A stretch of DNA of 64,000 bases, from NCBI RefSeq assembly GCF_963583255.1, contig NC_084806.1:27831935-27895934 (forward strand). The letters are read 5' to 3'. The position numbers were made by a program, and so were the translations under genes. Source of the stretch: Pyrus communis. Taxonomy: Eukaryota; Streptophyta; Magnoliopsida; Rosales; Rosaceae. Below the pieces are notes generated by a model. That model saw nothing but the letters and a program-made list of their open reading frames with translations. It was not told where the DNA came from and ran no database searches. Shown here in pieces: positions 45,852-56,879 of the stretch (within the stretch, counting starts at the first letter, position 1; the number at the start of each line of letters is the position of its first letter).

Positions 45852-46490
45852 TGTCACATCCCGATCCGGGGCGGATCACTTCCCGGGCCCACTCCACCAC
45901 CGTAACACGATATTGTCCGCTTTGGGCTTACCATTCCCTCACGGTTTTGTTTTTAGGAACTCACGAGCAACTTCCCAGTGGGTCACCCATCATGGGATTG
46001 CTCTAGCCCCTTTCTCGCTTAACTTCGGAGTTCCCATGGAACCCGAAGCTAGTGAGCTCCCAAAAGGCCTCGTGCTAGGGAGAGATGGGAATATACATTT
46101 AAGGATCACTTCCCTGGGCGATGTGGGATGTCACAATCCACCCCCCTTAGGGGCCCGACGTCCTCGTCGGCACACTTCCGGCCAGGGATTGGCTCTGATA
46201 CCAATTTGTCACATCCCGGTCCGGGGCGGATCACTTCCCGGGCCCACTCCACCACCGTAGCACGATATTGTCCGCTTTGGGCTTACCATTCCCTCACGGT
46301 TTTGTTTTTGGGAACTCACGAGCAACTTCCCAGTGGGTCACCCATCATGGGATTGCTCTAGCCCCTTTCTCGCTTAACTTCGGAGTTCCCATGGAACCCA
46401 AAGCTAGTGAGCTCCCAAAAGGCCTCGTGCTAGGGAGAGATGGGAATATACATTTAAGGATCACTTCCCTGGGCGATGTGGGATGTCACA
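45852..46490 (-). mobile_element. Complete Cassandra TRIM retrotransposon
   Basis: Two 284-bp LTRs (45852-46135 and 46207-46490) both start TGTCACATCC and end GATGTCACA. They are flanked by a perfect TSD TTGTG (45847-45851, 46491-46495). The 71-bp interior contains, on the minus strand, the tRNA-Met PBS TTGGTATCAGAGCC (plus GGCTCTGATACCAA, 46192-46205) and a G-rich polypurine tract (plus CCACCCCCC near 46139-46147). Each LTR holds a 5S rRNA-like module. By eye the LTRs differ at four sites, all transitions, so the insertion is fairly recent. It encodes no protein. Confidence 0.95.
45970..46062 (-). ncRNA. 5S rRNA-like module in Cassandra LTR (second copy at 46325-46417)
   Basis: On the minus strand it reads GAACTCCGAAGTTAAGCGAG, then after a diverged middle GATGGGTGACCCACTGGG. 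These correspond to the box A and box C parts of the 5S rRNA internal promoter. It is not a functional 5S gene, but it retains the RNA polymerase III signature that defines Cassandra. Plant Cassandra elements are known for this mimicry. Confidence 0.85.
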
Positions 46491-46495
46491 TTGTG

Positions 46496-47340
46496 GGCCA
46501 AGTAGTCTACTAGAAAGCATGGCGAAGGATTTGGGCCTTGAGGCCTGATAGTTGTGGATTTAGCCATTCTTCAGTGGGCTACTCTACTTAACTCACGAGG
46601 GTTAAGATGAAGGAATAAATTTGTTTATTTGAAGATCATTTGAGTAACACATGCCTAAAAATTAACATTAAAGGCAGAAACTATTCAATATATTGGCCAT
46701 GATGTTCAAGGCCAAGTGGTGAACCAAAATTTAAACCTAAAGAAAAGAGGAAGGAAATGATAGTTTGTTTTATACCTTTGAACAACACTAGGCTTTCACA
46801 AAATTTTAACTCAAGTGAGGGCCTTCAATCTTTGTTCCTTTGCTCCTTGTGTTGTGTTGAATACAATCCCCAAGTTTCAAAACGATGGAACCTGTAAACC
46901 AATTACTTGGAGTACACATATATGGCTTTGGGGTACATTGTCCTAGTCTTCAATCTTCTTCTAATGTTACCATTATCTCAACCGATCCCTTTGAGTACAT
47001 GTGAGAAAGGAAACACTAGGCCTTTGGGGCCCAAGAATTTTAGCGCTTACTAAGCTAATAGATTGCGCATAAATTTTTCTTTTATAAATTATATTTTACC
47101 ACCTCAACTTTGGGTCACATAACCAACCATACCTCATCTTTTGAACATTGGAATGGCATACATCAATTTACGAATTCGTTGCAATGTCAGACCTTCATTT
47201 GTAAATCTGTCAAATTGATCGTTAAGTGATGACCATGGTGCAAAAAATATATAAAAAATCCTAGAGATGACATGTAAACTTTTATCCACAAGAGACGAGA
47301 ATGCCCTCATTGAATTGGTGTGGCCCACTTTTGTTTACTG
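46496..47340. other. Region without recognised gene
   Basis: AT-rich. The 64-aa minus frame at 47134-47328 is not recognised. The first 40 bp (GGGCCAAGTAGTCTACTAG) continue an open frame that spans the sequence around the hAT and Cassandra insertions, but I cannot identify it. Confidence 0.35.
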
Positions 47341-47399
47341 TGCAGTTCAACCATTAAGAAGACTTGAGCTGCTGACCATGACTTCTCCAAACTCTCCTG

Positions 47400-48400
47400 C
47401 CCATAGCAAGGAAAAAAGTCAAATGTATTAAAGATAGGCTTAATAACCAAACAATATCTTTAAAGATTTCCTTATTGACGACCAACTCAATCAAGCAAAG
47501 AATCACCATCAAATCCAATCAAGGATTCCACAAAATAATTCCAAGATATTTATTAATTAAATAATATGTTCAAGATTATTCCTCAAGTATCTTTAAAATA
47601 TCCCAACATCTTAAAGATATTATCCTATTGTATCTAACGGATGACACAATAGACCAAATGGACGTTGACAAATGGCATAGCAATCCCTACACATGTGACC
47701 GACTATCTCCCTATAAACACCTATTCTCTACCAAATTCTGGTGAGCTTTGCTACGCAATTAAGCGCTAAACTCTCTCTTTTTAGAGAAACTGACTTAGGC
47801 ATCGGAGATCCATTGGTCGACTCCCCGAGCAGCCTTTGGGTCTATGGTTTTGGTCTTTGATCTAAAGTGTTTAATTATTTTGTAGGAACAATTCATCATG
47901 TTTAAAAACACCGGATATTTTCTGCAACAAATTGGTGCTTTTCATTAAGACTGATTTAATTCTCATTTGAAGGCTTTAGCAATTTCTTTTGAAATTTTCG
48001 CCACCTTTAATTATTCTAATGCTCCCAATCTTTGAATTTTAAATTCTTTGGATTCATCCTTGGAGAAAGGATAAAATGGTTAGAAATTTGAAACCACAAC
48101 AAATGGAACACCCTATGTACTTGGACATGGATCAGAGAATGGAGACCCTGATGTGGCTTTCCACCGCCGCTCTTCATGGCTAAACTATGGGACTGGGGAC
48201 CCTTGCCGCCACCACGAAGCACTGCAACATCCAACTGAGGGAGCCAAACGACTCAAGCCCACTTGTAGGAGGCCCAGTGCAAGAAACAACTCCAACAGTA
48301 GCCATAACTTGTAGAAGCCCGTACAGAAGGTCAAACCTCGCAAGCCATGGTGCAAGCCCAGGACAGGCTAACCTCAGCCATGCAGGCAGCCTAATTTTAT
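47400..48400 (+). mobile_element. 5' end of a Tat-like LTR retrotransposon (LTR part, PBS, gag start)
   Basis: An LTR-like segment ends CTGCAACA at 47929 and is followed by AATTGGTGCTTTTCATTAAG, the same PBS-like sequence as in the element at 10496. A leader and an ATG at 48079 (MVRNLKPQQMEHPMYLDMD) follow, then stops within 35 codons and a decaying frame to ~48400. The left LTR border was not determined. The rest of the element is missing and a MITE follows. Confidence 0.58.
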
Positions 48401-48411
48401 TAAAAAATGCT

Positions 48412-48540
48412 ACTCTTACCACATTTTTCATACCATATTTGTACTACCTCTTCTAATAGAGATCAGACCTACATATGTTGGTGAGTCCTACCTCTATTAG
48501 AGATGTGGTACAAATGTGGTATGAAAAATTTGGTAAGTGT
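48412..48540. mobile_element. Foldback MITE, ~130 bp
   Basis: The left arm ACTCTTACCACATTTTTCAT (to TAATAGAG, 48461) and the right arm CTCTATTAGAGATGTGGTAC (to GGTAAGTGT) are inverse repeats of ~50 bp with about four mismatches and a ~29-bp loop. It would form a long hairpin RNA if transcribed. Confidence 0.72.
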
Positions 48541-49100
48541 ATAATAACTCAAATTTATTTCGTGAGACGTATTCAATTGGGATTTTGAGGTATTTTAATT
48601 GATTTATAAATTCATAGATTTTGATGGAGTTTAATTGATTTGTAAAGGTTTCATGTAAACTTTTGGTTCAATTCCCTCGAAATACCAGGGGAAGTTGTGA
48701 GATTTGTGATTGCTTAAATACACTAAAAAATCTCTCAAATTCCTCAACTTTTTAAACTTTGTAAATCAATTCCTAATTGAGTAAACTTTGAATGTTATAA
48801 ACTATTTTAAAATTTTAATTGAATACACTTTGAATTTTAAAGAATCACTCAAAGATCCTAATTGAATACACTACATTTATTTTAAAAAAATTAAAATTTC
48901 AATCAAATACCCCTAAATTTTTATTAAAAAAATTAAAATCTCTCAAAATTTCGAATGAGACTACTCAAGAAGAGCGAAATTTTAACGATAATTCTTTTAT
49001 TTTGTTTTAAAGAAAACAAAGAATAGAAACAAAAAGAAAAAAAAGTTTTAATTTAAAAACTCCACATTAGAGTCGTACATTACACACAAGGACACATCTC
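48541..49100. other. AT-rich spacer upstream of the membrane-protein gene
   Basis: Repeated words such as TTGAATTTTAA, TTTTAATTGAATACACT and CTCTCAAAATTT suggest decayed repeats. A CT-rich leader begins about 49110, near the presumed transcript start. Confidence 0.35.
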
Positions 49101-49170
49101 ACTAATCATTTCTTATCTTTCTCTTTCGCTTTCTCTCTCTGCATTTCTCTCCGTCCGTGAGTCTCTGACC

Positions 49171-49886
49171 ATGCAAAGACAGTCACTGGGCGGGTCACCG
49201 GCGTCGAAGCTCCACCAGACACATGGCGGACCCAACGACCAGACCCTCACCGTCGTTGACTCCCCCAAACGCAATAAGGACCTGTCAGTCTTTTCCACCA
49301 CCGCCGCCTCCTCCTCCTCCTCAATCTCTGCTGCCTACCAAGACGACGAGGATCACAAAGCATCGAAGCCTCACCGTCTGTCGTCACCGCCGCCCATCAC
49401 ACCACACAAATCCATCCACGTTATCCCCGTCCTCACTCTCTTCTGCTTCCTCATCCTCTTCCTCTTCTCCCACATCCCCTCCCAATCAGGTACACTCTTG
49501 ATCAGTCAACGGCTCTTAGCTCATCTCTTCCTCATTTGAATTCCAATCGTGACCGTCCGTTTTGTTCTCCTTCAGATTTGGCTCAGTTCAATGGCTTCAC
49601 TAAACTGCCTGGATCGGCGAAACGCGTAGGTACGCAATGCAGATGAAATCATTCTCAATCACTCAATCCTGACCGTCGGTTTTTTCATTTCTTAAATTTG
49701 TTTTTTGGCTTATTTTTTTTTTGTTTTGTAGTTTCTGCCGACAGCGAAATCGATGACATCGGGCGATTTATTGACATCCGGAAGAGCGATGTTTTGGCTA
49801 TCCGCAGCCTCCGGAATTTGCAGGACACCCAAACCCAAAAACTCGTCCCCAGATCTCGCTCTCATCGAAAAATCGCCGATTTTTAA
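49171..49886 (+). CDS. Single-pass membrane protein of unknown function (3 exons, 175 aa)
   Basis: Exons 49171-49489, 49576-49629 and 49732-49886 join in frame (introns 86 and 102 bp, GT-AG). The protein has a Ser/Pro-rich cytosolic-type N-terminus (to ~80) and a hydrophobic segment at ~83-103 (VIPVLTLFCFLILFLF). A conserved-looking C-terminal part follows: DLAQFNGFTKLPGSAKRV, DSEIDDIGRFIDIRKSDVLA, then a basic end RSRSHRKIADF. No signal cleavage is obvious, so a type II anchor is plausible. The splice sites and open frame across three exons argue for a real gene. I do not recognise a named family. A CT-rich leader precedes the ATG and no TATA is clear. Confidence 0.72.
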
Positions 49887-49889
49887 GCC

Positions 49890-50450
49890 GCATTAGCTGG
49901 TTCTTTTCTCTGCTGTAATCTCTACGCCACTGCTGTACTGCAGTCTCTCCGTCGGTGGTCACATACGGATGAACTCGCACGTGCCTCACCGTCAGCATCT
50001 GTTCGCACGTGCGTCTCCGCTTGCAGGACAGAGGCTTAAGGCTTAAGGCTTTCGTTTTCTTTTATTTTTTTTAATTTTTTTAAAACTATTTTTGGTGTAA
50101 AAATATTACATAAGCGCTTGCGTCGCTTAATTTATAGAAAGATTTCGAACAGAGAAATAACGTGATTATATAATTTATATTACTTACAGTTGTTATTTGT
50201 TTTTTATTAATTTTTTGAATCATCTGAGTGTGTTGTATGTATTTTTAAAATTTCTGCAATACAATCGATATTTTTAAGAAAATATTAGAAAAATCAATAA
50301 AAGATATGAAAATGAGGGTAAAGTTTAAATTTCATATTAAACTAGACAAATTCTTAAATTTAGGTTAAAATTAACAGATATTATCAATATTTCTAATACA
50401 TTTATTAAATATAAAAAAAAAATTATATTTCATTCAAATCAATGTTTGAC
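49890..50450. other. 3' flank, AT-rich, no gene
   Basis: Presumed 3' UTR followed by AT-rich sequence up to the Cassandra solo LTR. Nothing else recognised. Confidence 0.4.
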
Positions 50451-50451
50451 G

Positions 50452-50735
50452 TGTCACATCCCGGCCCAAGCAGGACCACTTCCCTAGCCCGACTCCACCG
50501 TAGCACGATATTGTCCGCTTTGGGCCCCAACCACGCCCTCACGGTTTTGTTTTTAGGAACTCACACGAGAACTTCCCGATGGGTCACCCATCCTGGAAGT
50601 GTTCTCGTGCGCTACTCGCTTAACTTCGGAGTTCCAACGGAACCCGAAGCCAGTGAGCTCCCAAAAGATCTCGTGCTAGGTAGAAATGTGAATATACATT
50701 TAAAGATCACCCCCTGGGCGATGTGGGATGTCACA
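50452..50735 (-). repeat. Cassandra solo LTR with intact 5S box A and box C
   Basis: 284 bp, ends TGTCACATCC and GATGTCACA, with a perfect TSD TGACG (50447-50451, 50736-50740). On the minus strand the 5S-like module (about 50570-50660) has CCGAAGTTAAGCGAG and CCAGGATGGGTGACC, closer to true 5S rRNA than in the copy at 45.9 kb. Produced by recombination between the two LTRs of a full element. Confidence 0.93.
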
Positions 50736-50739
50736 TGAC

Positions 50740-51000
50740 GACCTTAAAATTTTATTTTAAATTTTTATCATTTTACAACCGATTTTGTTATCGGAATTCA
50801 AGATATTCATCAATATTTTTACAAATTGAAAAAAAAAAAAAAAAAAAAAAATTTAAACTTGCGCTTGGTGGAGTACAGCTGGATGTTCGCAATGGACCGT
50901 TTTCCAGCTAGAAAAATGTACTAGTGTCCTGGGTGGTGGGGGTGGGAATCAGGTGTCGTTGGCATAATTTGCAACCGCCGTTAACAGCGTTATCATATCG
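50740..51000. other. Short spacer with an A run
   Basis: Contains a run of about 22 A (50829-50850). No gene. Confidence 0.4.
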
Positions 51001-52130
51001 TGGCAACTGTTTTGGTCACTGAATTCAATAATTGATTTGGTACTCATGCAAATCATTGAGCCTGGTACTATTACACGTGTCAATAATTTTTTTATGTTTT
51101 GTAATTTGTAACCGTTAGCTAGTAGCTTAAATAAGGTCGTTTTCCATAGGGATTGAATGAATAATTTATCTAAATACCGAATCTTAATTAATTATTTAAA
51201 AACAAAGATTGGAAAATGTTGATTTTGAATTTAAAAATAATAAAAATGAATTTAATTAAAAACAATTAAAGAAATTAACTAGAGAACAATTTAAAGAAAA
51301 TGAATTTGTAAAAGCCTAGGATTTCGTTTCCCCTTAACAATCCTATGCAATTTTATCAATTACATAAGAATTTCTACATATATGCAATTTTATCAATTGC
51401 TTATGAGTTTCTACATACATGTTTTGAATGTTAGGTTTTCCTAATACATATTTTCCTCGTGATGTTCAAGCGAAAACGTATATCTAATATGCAACCCGTC
51501 TGTGATGTTCAGATCAAATATAAACATGTAAGACTCATTAAGTTTTGTGAAAACCCTTTGAAAAACCGTGTAACTCTTAAGAGCGTGATGTTCGCCTTAA
51601 GTGAACTTACAATTACTAATCACAAGAAGCCTTCCTCAATTTCAGGGTGATGTTCCAACAGAAATTGCATCAAATTACTTGTCTAAAAACCCTAATGGTC
51701 GCGAATCATTAAGATAATTAGATAGTTTAATCATGGTGATTAATAATTCAAAGCAAGCATGCATCCATTCATAAGCAAATTAATAAAATCACATATTCAT
51801 GCTAAGGCTCATGGCTTCACCCTAGCAAAATAACTAATTACAAACAATCACAATAAAATATTATTAACAACAAGGATAGAAAACACCTAGAAAATAAACT
51901 TGAATTGTCAAAGGCTTGTGCGTGCATTTCCGCCTCTCCTTCCCTTCTAATCCTAACGACTAAAAAGTCTTATTTATAATACTACAAAATAAAACCCTAA
52001 AAAGTCTTAGAATAAAACTAGGAAACATAATAAAATAATAAAACAGAAAATAAAATGTTTCCTATTTAAACTGAAATTCGGACTTCTTAGAAAATTAGAC
52101 TTTTAACCAACCAAACTAACTCCGATGTTT
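51000..52130 (-). repeat. Probable decayed Athila/Tat-type LTR
   Basis: Shares features with the LTR at 4440-6415 in the same orientation: AAGACTCATTAAGTTTTGTGAAAAC (compare AAAGTCATTAAGTTTCGTGAAAAC at 5055), AGGTCGTTTTCCATAGGGATT (compare TAGGGATCG near 4505) and a similar order of AT-rich blocks. Borders and TSD are not identifiable. Confidence 0.45.
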
Positions 52131-52139
52131 TGGCTATCC

Positions 52140-52540
52140 GCAGCCCTAGGGAAGAAATATAATGACGGAAAATTCTGAAGCCAAGGCACCAAAGGCAAGC
52201 CAGACTCGAGCCCTAGTCGAGGCCAAAGTGGTTGCTTCAATAATGCAAGCCCATGAGGGGTGAGCATCAACCCATAGTCTAGATAGGGCCCAAACCATTG
52301 GATTTAGTTGGTGCAAGGCCCCAAACATCTCAGTAAATATAGCCGAGATACTCATTGCTTCGGTTATCTCCACTGCTACTTGCGAATGATATCTTCCTTT
52401 GCTTCCCGAGAACACAATATTCTCAAAAGTATTAGTCAAACAATCATTGTGGTGAACGACCCTGCATGAGCGATTATACTACAATTTACTTGTACTCTTG
52501 CTAATATTTTATGTGATTTTAACTCTATTTGCGCAGGTAC
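52140..52540. other. Possible retroelement internal fragment
   Basis: The minus frame 52439-52146 (97 aa) is not recognised. GAACGACCCTGCATGAGCG, then TACTACAATTTACTTG and TTTGCGCAGG (52455-52540), resembles the LTR-to-gag leader of plant gypsy elements. Confidence 0.35.
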
Positions 52541-53040
52541 TAAAAATCATATCACAAGCTGTTGGATTTCCAATGGCTATTTTTCTAGGCCATTGGATTT
52601 CTAACGGTAAAAAAAATTTCAACTCTCCTCCAACGACTAAATGACGTGACACAATCTGGACCGTTTGATTTTTCGATGAACACGTTCTTCGGCTTTAAAA
52701 AATGAAAAATGTTGTCATTGGCCACATGTCACAATTTGGACTATTGGATTTCGATTTTTATTTTTTTTTGTAATCCAACAATCCAGATTAATTAAGTTAA
52801 TAAAAACTATAAAAAATTAATTAAAAATCTGAAAAAATAAATAAAAAATAATAATTTTTCTTCTATAAATACCTAACCATAATCTTCCACCTTACACCAC
52901 ATTTCAACATATTCAAATACTTTTAACCAATCTTTCTCACAAAATTTTCATATCCTTTTGTTTTCCCAAAAAAAAAAAAAAAAAAAAAAAAAAGGGCTAA
53001 TGATCCAGGTTCTAATTGGTTAATCTTTTAAGATGTTACG

Positions 53041-53168
53041 TTGTGTTCTAGCTTGGTTCAAGCTACTCAAAGTCGTTGGAGAACACTCAACCAATCACTT
53101 ACTTCTTGGAGAGACACCCTAGCCTTAGCCAATTCTAATATTCAAAGTAGCAAAAATTTAGTGGATCA
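53041..53168 (+). pseudogene. Possible Harbinger Myb/SANT-like exon
   Basis: The frame SSLVQATQSRWRTLNQSLTS, WRDTLALANSNIQSSKNLVD resembles the helical part of the trihelix/Myb-like partner proteins of plant PIF elements (SRW...W...G). It ends at a GT (53169). Preceded by a 30-base A run. Low confidence. Confidence 0.4.
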
Positions 53169-53363
53169 GGTGATAATATATTATTTTTTTAGTTTGTATT
53201 ATACCCAAATTGACATTAACTACTTTGACTATAAATTTTTCTTCTCCCGCATTTTGTACACACTTCTGCAAATGCTCCATATGAAATCACTTGCAAGATA
53301 GTATTAATATTTTACTCATAAAGGAGACCCATAACACTAAAAGTATCATTCTTTTGCCTAAAG

Positions 53364-53572
53364 TTATGAATCATGGTTGCAAACAGCAATCATGATTTTG
53401 TTGAACAAATGTCGTTGCATTCTAAAACAACGTCTAAAGTAAACATCAGGGTATGCACTTGAGACAAAATAATCGTCCAAGAGATCTTTACTTCGTTGTT
53501 TCCTCCTTCTATTGAGGTTTATGGAATGCTTTGGCTTGCAGATCTCACTCACAACTTGCATGACAGGACGGG
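53364..53572 (-). pseudogene. PIF/Harbinger transposase, part 2 (after the solo LTR)
   Basis: From the TSD the minus frame reads VMQVVSEICKPKH, then NRRRKQRSKDLLDDYFVSSA and YPDVYFRRCFRMQRHLFNKI. This is the RFRM-x2-HLF region that begins the plant transposon protein family (HARBI1-like DDE nuclease). It ends at a stop after CNHDS. The catalytic DDE domain is not present. Confidence 0.8.
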
Positions 53573-54616
53573 TGACACACCTCGACCTAGGATGTCTAGT
53601 AGGACTCCGAATCGAGCTGTGTTGGCCAATACCTGGAAAGTGATGAAGTCATAAAGTGTATGGATATGGAAGATGTGAATAAATTTAAACCTAAAAGTGC
53701 CTAAATACAAGAGTGTGCGGTGAGCAGGTATGAACCCATTTCACACGTGATGACAGAGCATAAGTACAGTACAATAAAATAGGGTGAGAATTATACCATC
53801 GATGATAATCGCCTACACCAATATTTGCCAATAATCCTTGTCGGTATGAAAACTCTGCTACTAACACCTGGATGAGCGAAAAACAAAGGTGAGTGGGCCT
53901 AAAAATAAATCTTTAATAATAAAAAAAACCTTTTGAAAGCGTTATAACCCCAAACTGTAAAATCCGTATAGTTCCCAGAAAATAATACTACTACGTAGGT
54001 ATAAAAACCAATGCACAAAAGTAGCGAAAACTGAAGTATGCCATGTCATAATATCTCAGCAATAATAAATGTAAGCAGGTGTGAAACCAATATAAAATAG
54101 TATGCCAGTCGGAGTCACCCAACGTGACTTGTACGACTGGACCTGTAGCTCATCAATATAGGCTAGCACACAAGTCGGAGTCACCTAGTGTGACCTGTAC
54201 GACAAGCTAGGTATAAATATGTACGCTCAAGTGCTACGATCATGTGAAAACTGTGCGATAAAACGCAGGTCACCTATGAGTCGGAACCATCTATTGTGGT
54301 ATGTACAACAGGCTGGCACCAGACTTGGATCCAAGGTGAGCGTGCGGTGCAGAAAGTGAACAATCACGTAAAGGCTGGCCTTAGCCCAGGGTGAGAGCAC
54401 TAATACCGGGGTGCAACCATGATAAGCGTTAAATAAATGTGTGCATACCAATGCAATACAACCACATAATACTCACCTGAAGCTTACCTGAGTCTCCTAG
54501 CATCACACAATACAATTCATAAGTGTAACACTGCAATATTTAAAATGTAACTTACTTACGACATGGCAAGCAAAGTATAGTTCCATATAAAAAAAACGTT
54601 TCTGGAAACTGTAAAG

Positions 54617-54653
<37 letters not shown>

Positions 54654-56274
54654 TAAAAAGGAAAAAGACCCATTTTCCTGAGGTCCGCACTACAACTCCC
54701 TAGCACGAATATCAAGGCATCATGAACAATCGTCGCCTAGAACAAATATCAATTCACAACTTAGAATTCTTATCGATAGAACATGTAACTTACGTAAAAC
54801 ACATCCCCAGGGACGTTCTAGAATGATTTGAAATTCATTGACCAAAAGTCAACTATCAATCAAAGGTCGACAGTAGGGTCCACAACCCTACGTAACTCAA
54901 TCTGAAAGATCCGTACCTCAGATTTCCGATCCGTAACTTCTAAAGATCCACATTATGCTTCTAAAACATCATACTAAAATTTCATTACGATCCAACGGTT
55001 GGATCTCCGCCAATTGCAAATTAAAGTGGTGGTCAACGTTTTATTTTATGAACTAACAAATCCAATTTGGGAAGATCCATAAGTTCCAGCTATCCTCAAA
55101 TATTACGTTCTACAATGCATTAAAGTTTGGTGACGATCCAACGGTCGGATCGTCAAATCATATAATAATCAAGTGATGTACCTTAATCAAACTAGGTTCA
55201 CAATAATCAAATCACATCATACAGATATCAAATCTGAGGTCAAGATATCAATTTAGCGTAAAATAACATCAGCGGCTCACTAGCCACGTGCCGCCGCACG
55301 CACCACCGTGGGTGGCGGTTTCCGGCGAACATAAACCCAATTTTCCGACCAACTCCAAAAATCACCAAATTTTATAGAAATGTAGATCTCAATGAGTAGA
55401 GCAAGTGTCATACTTGTGACCAAGGCCAATTTGGCCGAGAAATGCCCCAATTTCACTCGAACCCACTGAAAACCCTAATGTTTGGGTGTCCTTGATTCGA
55501 CCTCCATACTTGCTCCGATGCCTCCTTCACTACTTGGGCTTTGTTCTTGAGGTTTAGTGAAGCCTATTGGTGATGGTAATTGATTGGGTTAGCTTCACAC
55601 TTTGGGGATTCATCATCATACACCCACACACCCTACCATCGGGTTTTCCCCAAAACTAGCACCAAAATCCTCCTAATTTTGGGTGGAAATGGAAGAGGGA
55701 GAGGCTAGATGATGATTGGGAGCGGTAGATTGGTCCATATCGTCTGAAAAATGGTGGAAAGGCGACGGGAAGTCGCCGGAATACGGGTCGAGTCACGATT
55801 TTGGGCGAGGGATCCGTGATCCCGTGCCCCCCTCTTATATCCCTTCCCTTCCTTTCTTCCCTTTCTCAGTGGTCCTCTCTTTTCTCTCCCCTCTTCTGAT
55901 TGGGTGTCCCGCCCCTCCTTTCTCTCCTTTATATTTCATCTCCACCCCCAATCTTTTCTTCCCTTTAATATGGGCCACACACATGGCTTTCCAGGTTTTG
56001 CTCCAAAATATGGAGCATTCTAGAAAATAATAAATTTACAATTTTCCCTCCACTTCATTCGTTAATAACTCCTTCGTTATTACTCCAAATTATGTTCCGT
56101 TTATGTCCACGGGTTTGTAGCGACGAGTACCACGAGGATACACCAAGAAAATGGATTTTACGTGACTCGACAAGGTGGTCAACAAAAGTCAATGCATTTG
56201 CCTCGAAGGGCATTTTCAAAATCTCACATTTTCAAATTATAAAAACCATAGTTTTTTGGGGACAGGTCATTACA
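53573..56274 (-). repeat. Solo chromovirus LTR, 2702 bp, TSD ACGGG
   Basis: On the minus strand it starts TGTAATGACCTGTCCCC and ends GAGGTGTGTCA. Perfect TSD ACGGG (53568-53572, 56275-56279). It carries the same CCTGTCGTAC / GGTGACTCCGACT motif chain as the LTRs at 16227 and ~34190. A (CA)n microsatellite lies at 54614-54652. Inserted in the transposase reading frame of a Harbinger element. Confidence 0.92.
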
Positions 56275-56279
56275 ACGGG

Positions 56280-56418
56280 AATGTGAGGCTCTCTCGCTTC
56301 TTGCTTCATCATCTCTCCTTCTACATTGTTCATCCTCTTCCTCTTCCATTTCTTCCACCTCATTTTCTTCCTCTTGGAGATCGAACATTTCTTCTTCTTG
56401 CTCAACGATGTCCCACAA
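56280..56418 (-). pseudogene. PIF/Harbinger transposase, part 1 (acidic N-terminus)
   Basis: The frame starts MWDIVEQEEEMFDLQEEENE and is very acidic, as is common at the N-terminus of plant Harbinger transposases. It reaches ERASHS at the TSD. Removing the solo LTR and one TSD copy would put it in frame with part 2 (by inspection of the two edges). Confidence 0.7.
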
Positions 56419-56561
56419 GATCCTCGAAGAAGACGTTGTAAGAACTCCAAATTTATAAACTATTAAGAAGGATTTTGAGTGATTTTTGATTTTGATGTGT
56501 GATTTCTTAGGATGGGTGGTGGGTTATATGGACAAAAAAGAAAGGATGAGGTTGTAAATAA

Positions 56562-56800
56562 TACCATGTGGCACACCGTGATTGGTTAAAAATCTTATCG
56601 AATATATCCTTAAGGATACTAAACAAATAGTGACATGTGGCATGATGAGATTAGTTAAAAATCTTATCGGAAATCTATCCTTTACGATTCTAAACAAGTA
56701 GTGACACGTGGGGCGACGGAATTGGTTAAAAATCTATTCACAACAATTGTACTATTGGATAATGACACATGACATGATGAGATCAGTTAAAAATCCTATT
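56562..56800. repeat. Diverged ~70-bp tandem repeats
   Basis: About three to four copies of a unit with GTGACATGTGGCATGATGAG, then ATTRGTTAAAAATCTTATC. Likely subterminal repeats of the Harbinger element, where transposase binding sites are often repeated. Confidence 0.6.
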
Positions 56801-56879
56801 TGAAATTAAAAATAAAATTATTTTTTATTATTTTATAAAATAAAAGATACTATTATTTTAATACGAATTGCTTGAGCTA

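Noticed and set aside
45847..46260. 137-aa frame across the Cassandra region
   Set aside because: Cassandra is non-coding; the frame is read through the 5S-like module and PBS.
54614..54652. Long (CA)n tract as Z-DNA or regulatory element
   Set aside because: It is an ordinary microsatellite within a solo LTR, and I see nothing linking it to a gene.
56224..56450. Second overlapping minus frame rich in Lys (72 aa)
   Set aside because: It is the out-of-frame shadow of the acidic transposase N-terminus encoded by the same GA-rich repeats.
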